Source: Chitinophaga lutea (GTDB lineage Bacteria > Bacteroidota > Bacteroidia > Chitinophagales > Chitinophagaceae). Taken from it: a stretch of 64,000 nt of DNA. Within the stretch, counting starts at the first letter, position 1. Each line of letters opens with the position of its first letter. Under the pieces are notes generated by a model. The model was not told the origin of the DNA, made no database searches, and saw nothing but the letters and a program-made list of their open reading frames with translations. The stretch is from assembly GCF_003813775.1 (NCBI RefSeq), contig NZ_RPDH01000001.1, forward strand, positions 1-64,000, read 5' to 3'. A program made the position numbers and the translations under genes. Shown here in pieces: positions 6,332-14,606 of this stretch.

Positions 6332-8422
6332 ATGAAAAAAGCCGTCTTGCTTACTGCATTCCTGCTCCGGTTGTTTCAGCCCGACGCCCGGTCCCAAACC
6401 GTCAACGCCGCGCCATTTGTTATTCCCGGCTTACGGGAATGGCAGGGAAGCACAGGCCAATTCACCCTTCTCCCGTCGAGCGCCATCGTATTGGAGCCAG
6501 GTTCCGCGCAGGCGCTCTCCGGCACCGCGCGCATCCTGCAACAAGACCTGCAGCAACTGACGAACGGGCTGGCTTTTCCTGTAAAAACCGGTACGCCGGC
6601 CAACGGTGATATCTTTTTAAGCCTGCACAAAACAGACACCTCGCTGGGGAAAGAGGGATACTTAATAAACTCGACCCCGCACGCGCTGCACATTGCTGCA
6701 CCGGAAACCCGGGGCGTATTCTGGGGAACCCGCACGCTGCTCCAGGTATTGGAACACGACAGCCTGCACGCGCATTTCCCCTGCGGTGAGGCGAAAGACT
6801 ATCCACGGTATGAAGTACGCGGCTTCGTACTCGATGTCGGCCGCAAGTTCTTCAGCATGGACTTCCTCCGGCAGTACGTGAAATTCATGTCTTACTACAA
6901 AATGAATGATTTCCATATCCATCTCAACGATAATGGCTTTTACAAGCTTTTCGGGAACAACTGGGATAGCACCTACGCGGCCTTCCGCCTGCAAAGCGAT
7001 TTTTATCCCACCCTTACCGCCAGGGACGGCTCCTATACGAAACAGGAATTCAGGGAGCTGCAGGCGCTGGCCACGTCGTATGGCGTCAACATCGTCCCCG
7101 AAATTGACGTACCGGCGCATTCGCTCGCCTTTTCAAAGCTCCGCCCGGAAATCGGCAGCAAAAAATACGGCATGGATCATCTCGACCTTGACAATCCGGT
7201 TACCTATCAGGTTATCGACAGCGTGTTCATGGAATACCTTTCGGGGCCCAACCCGGTATTCACCGGGCCGGATGTGCATATAGGCACCGACGAATATGCA
7301 AAGGAAGCCGCCGAGCAGTTCCGCGCCTTCATCGATCATTACATCCGCCTGGTGGAAGGTTATGGCAAAAAAGCAAGGATATGGGGCTCGCTTACGCATG
7401 CCAAAGGCAATACGCCCGTTAAGGTAAAAGACGTCACCATCAACGCATGGTATAATGGCTACGCTGATCCCGTGGAGATGGCCAAACTAGGGTACAACAT
7501 GATCTCCACACCCGACAGCTGGTTATATATCGTGCCCGCGGCAGGCTATTACTATGATTATCTCAACCTGAAAACGTTGTACAACAAATGGGAACCGGTA
7601 CAGGTAAACAGCATCCGCTTTAAAGACGGCGACCCGCACATCAAAGGCGGCTCTTTCGCGGTGTGGAATGATCGCGTCGGCAACGGGATCACCGAAAAAG
7701 ACGTACACGACCGGGTATTTCCCGCCATGCAGGTGCTCGCCCAAAAAATGTGGAAAGGCGCCGACAGTACGCAATCCTACGCCGCCTTTGCCGCCCGTGC
7801 AGCCGGCACAGGAGAGGGCCCCGGCGCCAATATGCGGGGCAAACTCCAGGGGAAAAACGGGCTGGTGCTGCAATACCAACCGGGAAAGCCGGTAGCTAAA
7901 GACAATGCCGGCGCTCGCGCAAAAGCAGTTAAAACAGCCGGCACAACCACCAGAAAAGATGGGCTGCATTTTAACGGAGGACGCAGCTTCGTACAAATGC
8001 CGGTACCGGAAATAGGTTACGGCTATACGGTAAGTTTCAGCATCAAACCTGCCGCAGGCAATATACCCAATGCCGTGCTGTTCCGCTCTCCCCACGCAGT
8101 CGTTAAACTCAGGCAGCAACAAACAGGGAAAATCGGTTTTTCACGGGAGGGCTACGACTATGCGTTCGATTATGTGGTACCGGAAAATAAGTGGACGCAA
8201 CTGGCTATCAGCGGCGATCATAAAGGCACCCGTCTGTATGCCGACGGCAAACTTGTGCAAAGCCTCCAGGGGAAAAAGATCGGCATTGCCGGCAAGAAAG
8301 ATTCGATGCTCATCGTACAAACGCTTTTCTTTCCCCTGCAATACATCGGAGATACCACACATGCCTTTAAAGGTGCGATAAAGGATCTGCAAGTCTGGAA
8401 CAGCGCGGATAAAATAAAATAA
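6332..8422 (+). CDS. GH20 beta-N-acetylhexosaminidase with C-terminal LamG-like domain
   Basis: The product is about 696 residues. A start at ATG 6332 gives a clean signal peptide (MKKAVLLTAFLLRLFQPDARSQ); the ATG at 6323 would add only three residues. The N-terminal part (about 25-150) resembles the GH20b accessory domain. The catalytic barrel includes YEVRGFVLDVGRKFFSMDFL, YKMNDFHIHLNDN and the acid/neighbour pair D320-E321 in HIGTDEY (usual form GGDE). Residues about 530-696 form a LamG/concanavalin-like jelly roll, possibly a carbohydrate-binding module. The enzyme removes terminal beta-GlcNAc or GalNAc using the substrate acetamido group. It is not in a SusC/SusD operon; a damaged ECF sigma gene follows by 25 bases. 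Confidence 0.9.
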   Translation: MKKAVLLTAFLLRLFQPDARSQTVNAAPFVIPGLREWQGSTGQFTLLPSSAIVLEPGSAQALSGTARILQQDLQQLTNGLAFPVKTGTPANGDIFLSLHKTDTSLGKEGYLINSTPHALHIAAPETRGVFWGTRTLLQVLEHDSLHAHFPCGEAKDYPRYEVRGFVLDVGRKFFSMDFLRQYVKFMSYYKMNDFHIHLNDNGFYKLFGNNWDSTYAAFRLQSDFYPTLTARDGSYTKQEFRELQALATSYGVNIVPEIDVPAHSLAFSKLRPEIGSKKYGMDHLDLDNPVTYQVIDSVFMEYLSGPNPVFTGPDVHIGTDEYAKEAAEQFRAFIDHYIRLVEGYGKKARIWGSLTHAKGNTPVKVKDVTINAWYNGYADPVEMAKLGYNMISTPDSWLYIVPAAGYYYDYLNLKTLYNKWEPVQVNSIRFKDGDPHIKGGSFAVWNDRVGNGITEKDVHDRVFPAMQVLAQKMWKGADSTQSYAAFAARAAGTGEGPGANMRGKLQGKNGLVLQYQPGKPVAKDNAGARAKAVKTAGTTTRKDGLHFNGGRSFVQMPVPEIGYGYTVSFSIKPAAGNIPNAVLFRSPHAVVKLRQQQTGKIGFSREGYDYAFDYVVPENKWTQLAISGDHKGTRLYADGKLVQSLQGKKIGIAGKKDSMLIVQTLFFPLQYIGDTTHAFKGAIKDLQVWNSADKIK

Positions 8423-8447
8423 CTTGCGCTGCTAACAGACCCTTGTC

Positions 8448-9016
8448 ATGAAGGAACAGCCCTTACATAGTATGACGGACGAACCGGCAGATGAAACGAT
8501 CCTGCTTGAGCGAATTGCGTCAGGGGATGAAAGGGCGTTCGCGGCATTGTACCAGCGCTACTGGAGCAAGGTTTTCACTTACCTCCTCCGGCTTACCAAA
8601 TCAAGGGAAACGGCAGAAGAACTGCTTTCTGAAATATTTACCCGACTCTGGGTGAACAGGGCCGCAGCTTCCGGCATAGGGAACGTAGACGCCTTCCTGT
8701 CTAAAGTGACCTACAACAGGGCCATAGATTTCTTCCGGTTTGCCGCGAAGGAAAAGAAAATACAGGCATTGGTCACCCTGGAACTTAACCGGCACCCATC
8801 TCAGACAAACGACGGATACCTGGCGGACAAAGAGTATAAAGCATTGCTCCGCCAGGCCATCCGCCAGTTACCACCCCAACGCCAGCGCGTTTTCACCCTC
8901 AGCAGGGAACAGGGGCTTACGCACGAGGAAATTGCCCGGCAACTAAATATGTCGCCGCAGACCGTGAAGAAAACAATGTCCAATGCCAGAACCTGAAACA
9001 AAACCCCAATTACTGA
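8448..9016 (+). pseudogene. ECF RNA polymerase sigma factor with frameshifted C-terminus
   Basis: The intact frame gives 182 residues ending at 8996. Sigma region 2 is clear (FAALYQRYWSKVFTYLLRLT, AEELLSEIFTRLWVN, YNRAIDFFR). Region 4 shows IRQLPPQRQRVFTLSREQGLTHEEIARQLNMSPQTVKKTMSNA. The protein then stops at RT, just after the DNA-recognition helix. In another frame the next bases read L-K-Q-N-P-N-Y-stop (TGA at 9014-9016), a typical FecI-like terminus for such proteins. A small deletion therefore probably removed about ten residues and shifted the frame. Most of region 4 remains, so partial function cannot be excluded. No anti-sigma FecR gene or TonB receptor follows. Confidence 0.68.
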
Positions 9017-9070
9017 TACGCACCCCCCAAATGACGTATGTAACCAAAGTACATGCGCAATGCACATGAG

Positions 9071-9105
9071 AAACCGGCTCTTACCTGAGCCGGTTTTCTT
9101 TCTTT
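9071..9105 (+). terminator. Rho-independent terminator after sigma gene
   Basis: A perfect 10-bp stem (AAACCGGCTC, 9071-9080, with GAGCCGGTTT, 9087-9096) has a 6-base loop and is followed by a T-rich run (TCTTTCTTT). It lies 75 bases past the sigma-factor stop and also at the 3' side of the minus-strand epimerase pseudogene. Confidence 0.75.
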
Positions 9106-9113
9106 GGTCCTTT

Positions 9114-9455
9114 TTACCCCAGGAAAGACATGTTGAAATGGGTGGCTATCCAGGTTGACACCGGCCGCGCTTCTGCGTCGAAGTTCCCGTCCATCCTGCC
9201 GGTATTTTCGAGCCAGGCGCAATACCTGTCCAGGTGCCGGGAAAAATCCCGGTCGTTGGTATCGTAATGCTGCGCGATGATTTTCAAACCTGTGCGCCGG
9301 GCAATGTTTCACACCATATCCAGCTCCCGCTCCCCGGCTATGCCCGCTATCCCGTATTCGATTCCGTCATATCCTTCATCCCTCGCCGTTTTGCAGAACA
9401 ATTCCCACGAAACCGCTTCGCTGCCCCCACCCGGGCAATAAAATTCAACCACCAT
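9114..9455 (-). pseudogene. Sugar phosphate isomerase/epimerase (TIM barrel) pseudogene, nonsense and truncation
   Basis: From ATG 9455 the frame reads MVVEFYCPGGGSEAVSWELF, then CKTARDEGYDGIEYGIAG, ERELDMV, an in-frame TGA (9311-9309), and on to NIARRTGLKIIAQHYDTND and FSRHLDRYCAWLE. This is the N-terminal third of a xylose-isomerase-like TIM-barrel epimerase. The stop falls where a Trp codon would be natural (V-W-N). After CAWLE the sequence changes to NTGRMDGNFDAEARPVSTW and ends at TAA 9116-9114, with no relation to the family that I can see. So the gene has a nonsense codon and a deletion fusing it to an unknown tail. It belongs to the same decayed stretch as the damaged sigma gene. Confidence 0.65.
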
Positions 9456-9535
9456 GCTTACTGACTTGTTATGTGCTTGCCGATAAAAGAACGACTGTTC
9501 TTCACTACGGTATGATTTTCAACGGGGGGCCGGTA

Positions 9536-11875
9536 TCACAACGCGGTGATTCCCCAGGTTTTATTCGGCGAAGGCCCCAGCGTCAGCTGCAGCAGGCCGC
9601 CCTTGGCGAAGGCGCTGAACGGGAATGAGAAGCTGTTCCATAATTTCCCGTTCAGGCGGGCAGACTGGATGTAGGTGTTATCTTTCCCGCGCGGTGATTT
9701 CGCCTCGATAACGAAGCGTTTTCCGCCGGGCAGGTGAAACGTGATTTTATCAAAAACGGGAGATGTGATTTCCAGGGAGGGGTTCATATCCGCCAGGCCC
9801 TGTACGTCGAACAAGCCAACGGCCATTAACGCGCTGAGCGCGCCCATCTGGCCCTGGTCTTCGTCGCCGCGGTAGCCGGCGGCAAAGGTGGTATCGCCGA
9901 AGGTGACCGCTTTCACACGGCGTACCCAATATTGCGTTTTCCAGGGCGCGCCGGCATAGCTGAACAGGTGCGCCAGGTGGCAGCCCGGCTGGTTGTCGTA
10001 ATCGATTTCCGATTTTGCATGCTCACCGTGCTCCGCAGCAAACCCAAAGGCGGCGGCCTTTGAAAAACTTGCATCCAGCCGCTTTACGAATGTTTCCCTG
10101 CCGCCCATGGCATGCACCAGGCCGTCAACATCCTGCGGCACATAATAACTGTAAATAGCCGAGTTCGACTCGATGAAACCCGGTGCAGCAAATCCTTTTC
10201 CGTTTGGAGGAATCACCGGCTCGAACGGAGTGAGCCAATGGCCGGCGGTATCTTTCGGCCGCATGTAGCCGGAGCCTGCGTCGAAAATATTTTCCCAGTT
10301 CGCGGCCCTTTTCATAAATACCCGGTGCTGGTCGTGCTTCCCCAGGCTTAAAGCCATCTGGGCGATGCACCAGTCCTGGTACGCATACTCCAGCGTCATG
10401 GCCGCGCCGCCGCGATGAAAGCCGCTCCCCCGCTTCGAGATTTCGTACGGCACATAGCCGAACCTGACGTACCAGTCGATGCCGCCTCCCTGCGGGTTAG
10501 GCCCCGCCTCGTAGCCGGCCCGGTCACGGATACCGCCCGGGAATGCGTTTTTATATGCGCCGGCAAACGCCTCGTTCGTGTCGAACGTGGCGCGCCCCGT
10601 TTGCATCAATGCCGCCAGCAGCGGAGCTGTCTGATCGCCTACCATGACGTACGACATATTACCTCCCCACGATTCCCGGGCGAGCAGGCCCGCGTTGCGG
10701 TAATAGGCCAGAAACGTAGCGGCGAGGCTGTTGCCGTATTCGGGGTACACCATCGACCACAGCACATTCAGGTTCCACTGTGATCCCCACAAGCCGTCCG
10801 CATCCAGGAAATGAAATGCCGGCTTGCCTTCCGGCGTCAGTGGAATGTTTCTTACCACGGGAGCCGGTCCGGTATTATCAAGGTACTGGCCGTTCACATC
10901 TTCCGTCCATCTGCGGCCGATGGCGGTATGCATCAGGTCCGTATATAACTTCACCTGCTGCTGCCGTGTTCCGCCGGCTACGTCAATTCTTCCAAGGTAG
11001 TCGTTCCACGCCTGCGTGGCCTTTTCAACGGCAGCGCCAAAGTCCCAGTCCTTCAGTTCGCTTTCGAGGTTCAGCCGGGCGTTGGCCATGCTGACGAAGG
11101 AGATACCCACCTGCAGCATCACCTGCTCACCCTGCCGCAGGTTATAAAAACTCGCATATAAACCCGCCCGGCGGTCTTCCACCTGGGTTGCCGTTGTGAG
11201 AACCCTGGCGCCGGAGCTGTCTGTGGACGATTGCCAGAGATTTATTTTATCCGCCGGCTTGCTGAACCTGGCGAAAAAGTATACCGTACAGTTCTTTTTC
11301 CGCCGGAAAGTGGGCGCCATAACGGAGTAACCTTCTATTTCGGTACCGCTCACCTGCCTGGCATGTCCTTTCAGCATGACAACCGGCCCCAACGCGGCGG
11401 TGAGGTCCATAATAACATGCGCCTCCCCGGCCGCGGGAAAGGTATACCGGTGAAACCCCGCACGGGGGGAAGCGGTGAACTCTGCCGTGATGCCATAGTC
11501 TTCCAGGCGGATTTTATGATACCCCGGCTTTGCCACTTCCCCTTCGTGACTCAATCTCGACCTAGATGCCTCCAGCCCCTGCAATGCCTTGCAGGAACCA
11601 ACCACAGGCATCACGGGGATGCCGGCAGTTTGGGTATTGTGGACGTGGCTGAAATTCAGGATATGGGTATCATTATAGCGATAGCCGGCGTTCCAAAGAT
11701 CGCCGTGGTGTGTATCGGGTGCGAGCGACACCATGCCGTAAGGCATTGAGGCGGCGGCGAAAAAATCAAACCGGGGCTTGGCCGTTGCCACCAGCGGGTT
11801 GGCCAAATCGGCCGGCCGCTGGCCGGATGCTGCAAGCGCCGAAAAAAGACACAACAATAATGAGCGTAGTTTCAT
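9536..11875 (-). CDS. GH92 family alpha-mannosidase with Glu-to-Gln change at the catalytic-acid motif
   Basis: This 779-residue exported protein has a signal peptide (MKLRSLLLCLFSALAASG). GH92 hallmarks are all present: FFAAASMPYGMVSLAPDT near the N-terminus, NFSHVHNTQTAG, LWGSQWNLNVLWSMVYPEY, GGAAMTLEYAYQDWCIAQMA, YAGAPWKTQYWVRR and GYRGDEDQGQMGALSALMAVGLF with the catalytic-base Asp pair. GH92 enzymes are calcium-dependent inverting exo-alpha-mannosidases. The motif usually written GNEP, whose Glu is the general acid, reads DNQP here, with Gln at residue 629 (codon CAG). Gln at this place is known from a GH92 enzyme acting on mannose-1-phosphate diesters, where the leaving group needs no acid. 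A mannosyl-phosphate substrate is therefore likely, or the enzyme is impaired. Downstream of the XylR-type regulator on the same strand. Confidence 0.9.
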   Translation of the reverse strand: MKLRSLLLCLFSALAASGQRPADLANPLVATAKPRFDFFAAASMPYGMVSLAPDTHHGDLWNAGYRYNDTHILNFSHVHNTQTAGIPVMPVVGSCKALQGLEASRSRLSHEGEVAKPGYHKIRLEDYGITAEFTASPRAGFHRYTFPAAGEAHVIMDLTAALGPVVMLKGHARQVSGTEIEGYSVMAPTFRRKKNCTVYFFARFSKPADKINLWQSSTDSSGARVLTTATQVEDRRAGLYASFYNLRQGEQVMLQVGISFVSMANARLNLESELKDWDFGAAVEKATQAWNDYLGRIDVAGGTRQQQVKLYTDLMHTAIGRRWTEDVNGQYLDNTGPAPVVRNIPLTPEGKPAFHFLDADGLWGSQWNLNVLWSMVYPEYGNSLAATFLAYYRNAGLLARESWGGNMSYVMVGDQTAPLLAALMQTGRATFDTNEAFAGAYKNAFPGGIRDRAGYEAGPNPQGGGIDWYVRFGYVPYEISKRGSGFHRGGAAMTLEYAYQDWCIAQMALSLGKHDQHRVFMKRAANWENIFDAGSGYMRPKDTAGHWLTPFEPVIPPNGKGFAAPGFIESNSAIYSYYVPQDVDGLVHAMGGRETFVKRLDASFSKAAAFGFAAEHGEHAKSEIDYDNQPGCHLAHLFSYAGAPWKTQYWVRRVKAVTFGDTTFAAGYRGDEDQGQMGALSALMAVGLFDVQGLADMNPSLEITSPVFDKITFHLPGGKRFVIEAKSPRGKDNTYIQSARLNGKLWNSFSFPFSAFAKGGLLQLTLGPSPNKTWGITAL

Positions 11876-12079
11876 CTGTATTTGAATAAAAGTATCCGGC
11901 TCACGAACCGCGTGGATGACGGCGCCGGGGACTGTGCAGGAAAATTACTGCCAATATTCCAGGCGCTTCCGTCAGAATGCGAAAAAAAACCGTCAGTTTG
12001 CGAATATTTTAAACCCATGCCGGCCAACGGCAGGAAAAAAAGTGAGGGTAGAAAAGACCGGGGTGGCCGTCTGATTATG

Positions 12080-13261
12080 TCAGCCGCGCGTCTGGCGCGT
12101 GGCCTGTTTGCTCCGGCTACGGTATTCCAGTGGCGACAGGCCGGTCGATTGCCTGAAATAACGGGTAATATTGCCGTCATTGCGAAAATTCAGTTCGTAA
12201 GCGATCTGCTGTACCGTGAGCTCCGATTGCTCCAGCAAAAATTTTATCCTTGCGATCCTAACTTTTTTTATTTCATCCAGGATGGAGCTTTTCAACATTA
12301 GCTGAAACCGCTTTTCGAGAATGCGGCGGGATAGGCTGGTGGCGTTCACCACATCTTTCACCGCTATATCTTCGGATGGGGCGGTCGTCGTAATATAATG
12401 CAACGCCGTGCGCACCTGCTCGTCGTCAACAGCCAGCGTGTTCGTAGAATTGCGGGTTACGATGCTGTAGGAATTAACCATGATATTGCCGGCCGGCCTG
12501 TCTCCCCGTTCTATCCACCCGGCCAGCGCCGCGGCGGCGTCAAACCCGGCCGGTGCAACATGCTGATCCACGCTGGACAAGGTGGGGCTTGCCGTTTCGC
12601 AAATCATGGTATCGTTGTCTGCGCCGATGATGGAAAAATCGTCCGGCACTTTGGCGCCCGTTTCCCTGGCGGCCTCCAGCAGCAGCAGGCTAAGTTCGTC
12701 GGTGGCTGAAAATACGGCGCACGGCCTTTTCAGCGTGTTCAGCCAAACGGCCAGCTTTTCCGGTAGATGTTCCCAAAGCAGGTTGGTATTATCGAAAATG
12801 AAGGTCTCCACGGAGGCGCCCGCCTCGCCTACCCTGCCGGTAAAGCCCCGCTGCCTTTCCAGGGACCACTGAAAATGTTTAAAGCCAAGGAAAGCAAACC
12901 TTTTATGTCCCCTGGAAATAAAGTACTCCGCGACTTCCCTTCCCATCGCCATCCCGTCGCCCCACACATTGATCTGCGCCGGGTACAGGCTGGTATGCGG
13001 CGCCACGATGAGCGGGATTCCCAGTTCCAGGAGCGCCTGCAGGTTCACAACTTCCCGGGCAAAGATGCCGTCAGGTCTCCAGGCGATCACCCGCTGGATC
13101 AGGGCGTCCGCATCATCACCGGTATGAATATATTTCGGGGAATAGGAGAAAAACACAAACCTGTCGTGAATTTTATTGTAACCGGTCAAACCAGTCAGCA
13201 AAGCCCTGTCATAGGCCCGTGAAACGTCGAGCAAGATCGCGATCTTCAACTTGTTTTTCAT
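12080..13261 (-). CDS. XylR-family transcriptional regulator (sugar-binding domain plus AraC HTH)
   Basis: This 393-residue cytoplasmic protein has two parts. Residues about 5-275 are a LacI/periplasmic-binding-like sensor (KIAILLDVSRAYDRALLTGL, DGIFAREV, RGHKRFAFLGF, ERQRGFTGRV, VFSATDELSLLLLEAARE, FSIIGADNDTMICETASPTLSSV). Residues about 285-390 are a double-HTH AraC DNA-binding domain (ILEKRFQLMLKSSILDEIKKVRI, LTVQQIAYELNFRND, ITRYFRQSTGLSPLEYR). This order is that of the XylR type, which senses a free sugar. It stands alone, 204 bases upstream of the GH92 gene on the same strand, which makes GH92 a likely target. The ligand cannot be told from sequence. Confidence 0.88.
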   Translation of the reverse strand: MKNKLKIAILLDVSRAYDRALLTGLTGYNKIHDRFVFFSYSPKYIHTGDDADALIQRVIAWRPDGIFAREVVNLQALLELGIPLIVAPHTSLYPAQINVWGDGMAMGREVAEYFISRGHKRFAFLGFKHFQWSLERQRGFTGRVGEAGASVETFIFDNTNLLWEHLPEKLAVWLNTLKRPCAVFSATDELSLLLLEAARETGAKVPDDFSIIGADNDTMICETASPTLSSVDQHVAPAGFDAAAALAGWIERGDRPAGNIMVNSYSIVTRNSTNTLAVDDEQVRTALHYITTTAPSEDIAVKDVVNATSLSRRILEKRFQLMLKSSILDEIKKVRIARIKFLLEQSELTVQQIAYELNFRNDGNITRYFRQSTGLSPLEYRSRSKQATRQTRG

Positions 13262-13518
13262 GCCTGATAATTTGCCGCCCCTATGTCAAATGACCTGCTT
13301 TGGTTGATGTGAAAGATGCAGGCAGCCATTTGCCGGTCTGTCGCCGGAAGATGTGCCGTTGATTGAACCGCGGCAAAATAGAAAAAAATTCATCCCCGGC
13401 AAAACTTCCCGTAAACGGCAAAAGCAGCCGGGTTCGTACGCGGGAGGGAAAACCTGGCTGCCCGGCCGGGCGTTCCTTCATTGGGCGCTTCCATGCGAAC
13501 CGTATACGGACCGGACAT

Positions 13519-14415
13519 TTATTGCTGAGATGTGCCGCCCGGCGCCCTATCCGGGTTTATTTCGTATTGTTTCAGGAAATCCCGCGGGGAGCGGCCTTTT
13601 ACTTCCTTGAAGTGTTTGTTGAAATTGGAGAGATTATTATACCCGCTTTCGTAACAGGCGCCGGACACGTTATGGGTACCGTCGAGCAACAGCTTGGCGG
13701 CATGCCCTATCCTGACTTCCTTGAGCACATCGGTAAACGTTTTCTTCGTATTCTGCTTAAAAAAGCGGCAAAACCCCGTTGTAGACATGTGAATAACTGC
13801 CGACACCTCCTGCAGCGATATTTCGTTCCTGAAATTTCTGTAAATAAAGTCGAACACCTTGCTGATCTTCTGGCTGTCGGGGGACCATTCTGCCGCATTG
13901 TAGTAAGGCGAGGCCAATACTGTGTAGGTTTTCGAGTTCACCAGTACATCCATCAGCTGTATGAATAGGGAAATCCTTCCAAATCCCTCTTCAAGCAACA
14001 ACTGCTGTATGAGCGGTCTGGCCCTGTCAACCGTATCCCCGGGAAACAGTATTCCCCGGGCCGCGAGACTGAACAGTTCGCTGAGCTTTCTCGCTTCGGG
14101 GGTTTCCAGCATTTCTTTCCCCAGGAAGCCGGGCAAAAAATGGATCACGTAGCACTGCGGCAGACAGGAAGGGTCTTTTACCTGTTGATACTGCCAGCAA
14201 TGCGGCAGGTAACTGCCCATCAGCACCAGCTCCGGCGCATCAAAACCGTCGATGTGGTCGCCAATCAGTCTTTTCCCACGGCAATTCTCCAGTAACGCAA
14301 TTTCAAAGTGCAGGTGGCTTTTGAAAGTTACATACTTCTTCATTTCCAGGGTATCCCGCCGGACGGTAAAAGATCGGTCGCTTGGGAACACAAAATTCTC
14401 GTATAAATGTTTCAT
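13519..14415 (-). CDS. AraC-family transcriptional regulator
   Basis: ATG 14415 is preferred (MKHLYENFVFPSDRSFTVRR, 298 residues); an upstream ATG at 14484 adds a 23-residue extension without domain character. Residues about 1-170 form a cupin-like sensor (FKSHLHFEIALLENCRGKRLIGDHI, PELVLMGSYLPHCW). The C-terminal ~100 residues are an AraC DNA-binding domain (ISLQEVSAVIHMSTTGFCRFFKQNTKKTF, RIGHAAKLLLDGTHNVSGACYESGYNNLSNFNKHFKEVKGRSPRDF). It lies 191 bases past the end of the nine-gene glycan operon on the same strand and is the natural candidate regulator of that operon, which has no HTCS or anti-sigma pair of its own. Confidence 0.88.
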   Translation of the reverse strand: MKHLYENFVFPSDRSFTVRRDTLEMKKYVTFKSHLHFEIALLENCRGKRLIGDHIDGFDAPELVLMGSYLPHCWQYQQVKDPSCLPQCYVIHFLPGFLGKEMLETPEARKLSELFSLAARGILFPGDTVDRARPLIQQLLLEEGFGRISLFIQLMDVLVNSKTYTVLASPYYNAAEWSPDSQKISKVFDFIYRNFRNEISLQEVSAVIHMSTTGFCRFFKQNTKKTFTDVLKEVRIGHAAKLLLDGTHNVSGACYESGYNNLSNFNKHFKEVKGRSPRDFLKQYEINPDRAPGGTSQQ

Positions 14416-14606
14416 TATTCGTTCGTCATTTTCACCGGCTACGATATTTCTGGCGCAGTCCCCGGCCAGCACATCAGCCGCCATCAGTCATTTTCCGGAC
14501 AAATGATACTATCCGGGTAAAAATTTGATGGGACCAGGACTAGTCCCATTTCTTGATATTTTATTGTTGTTGGACTAACTGTTTTATATTGCCATGGAGG
14601 GCGGGT

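Noticed and set aside
14530..14548. Short inverted repeat GGGACCAGGACTAGTCCC with inner palindrome GGACTAGTCC upstream of the AraC gene
   Set aside because: Only 5-6 bp per arm; such repeats are expected by chance in a window this long.
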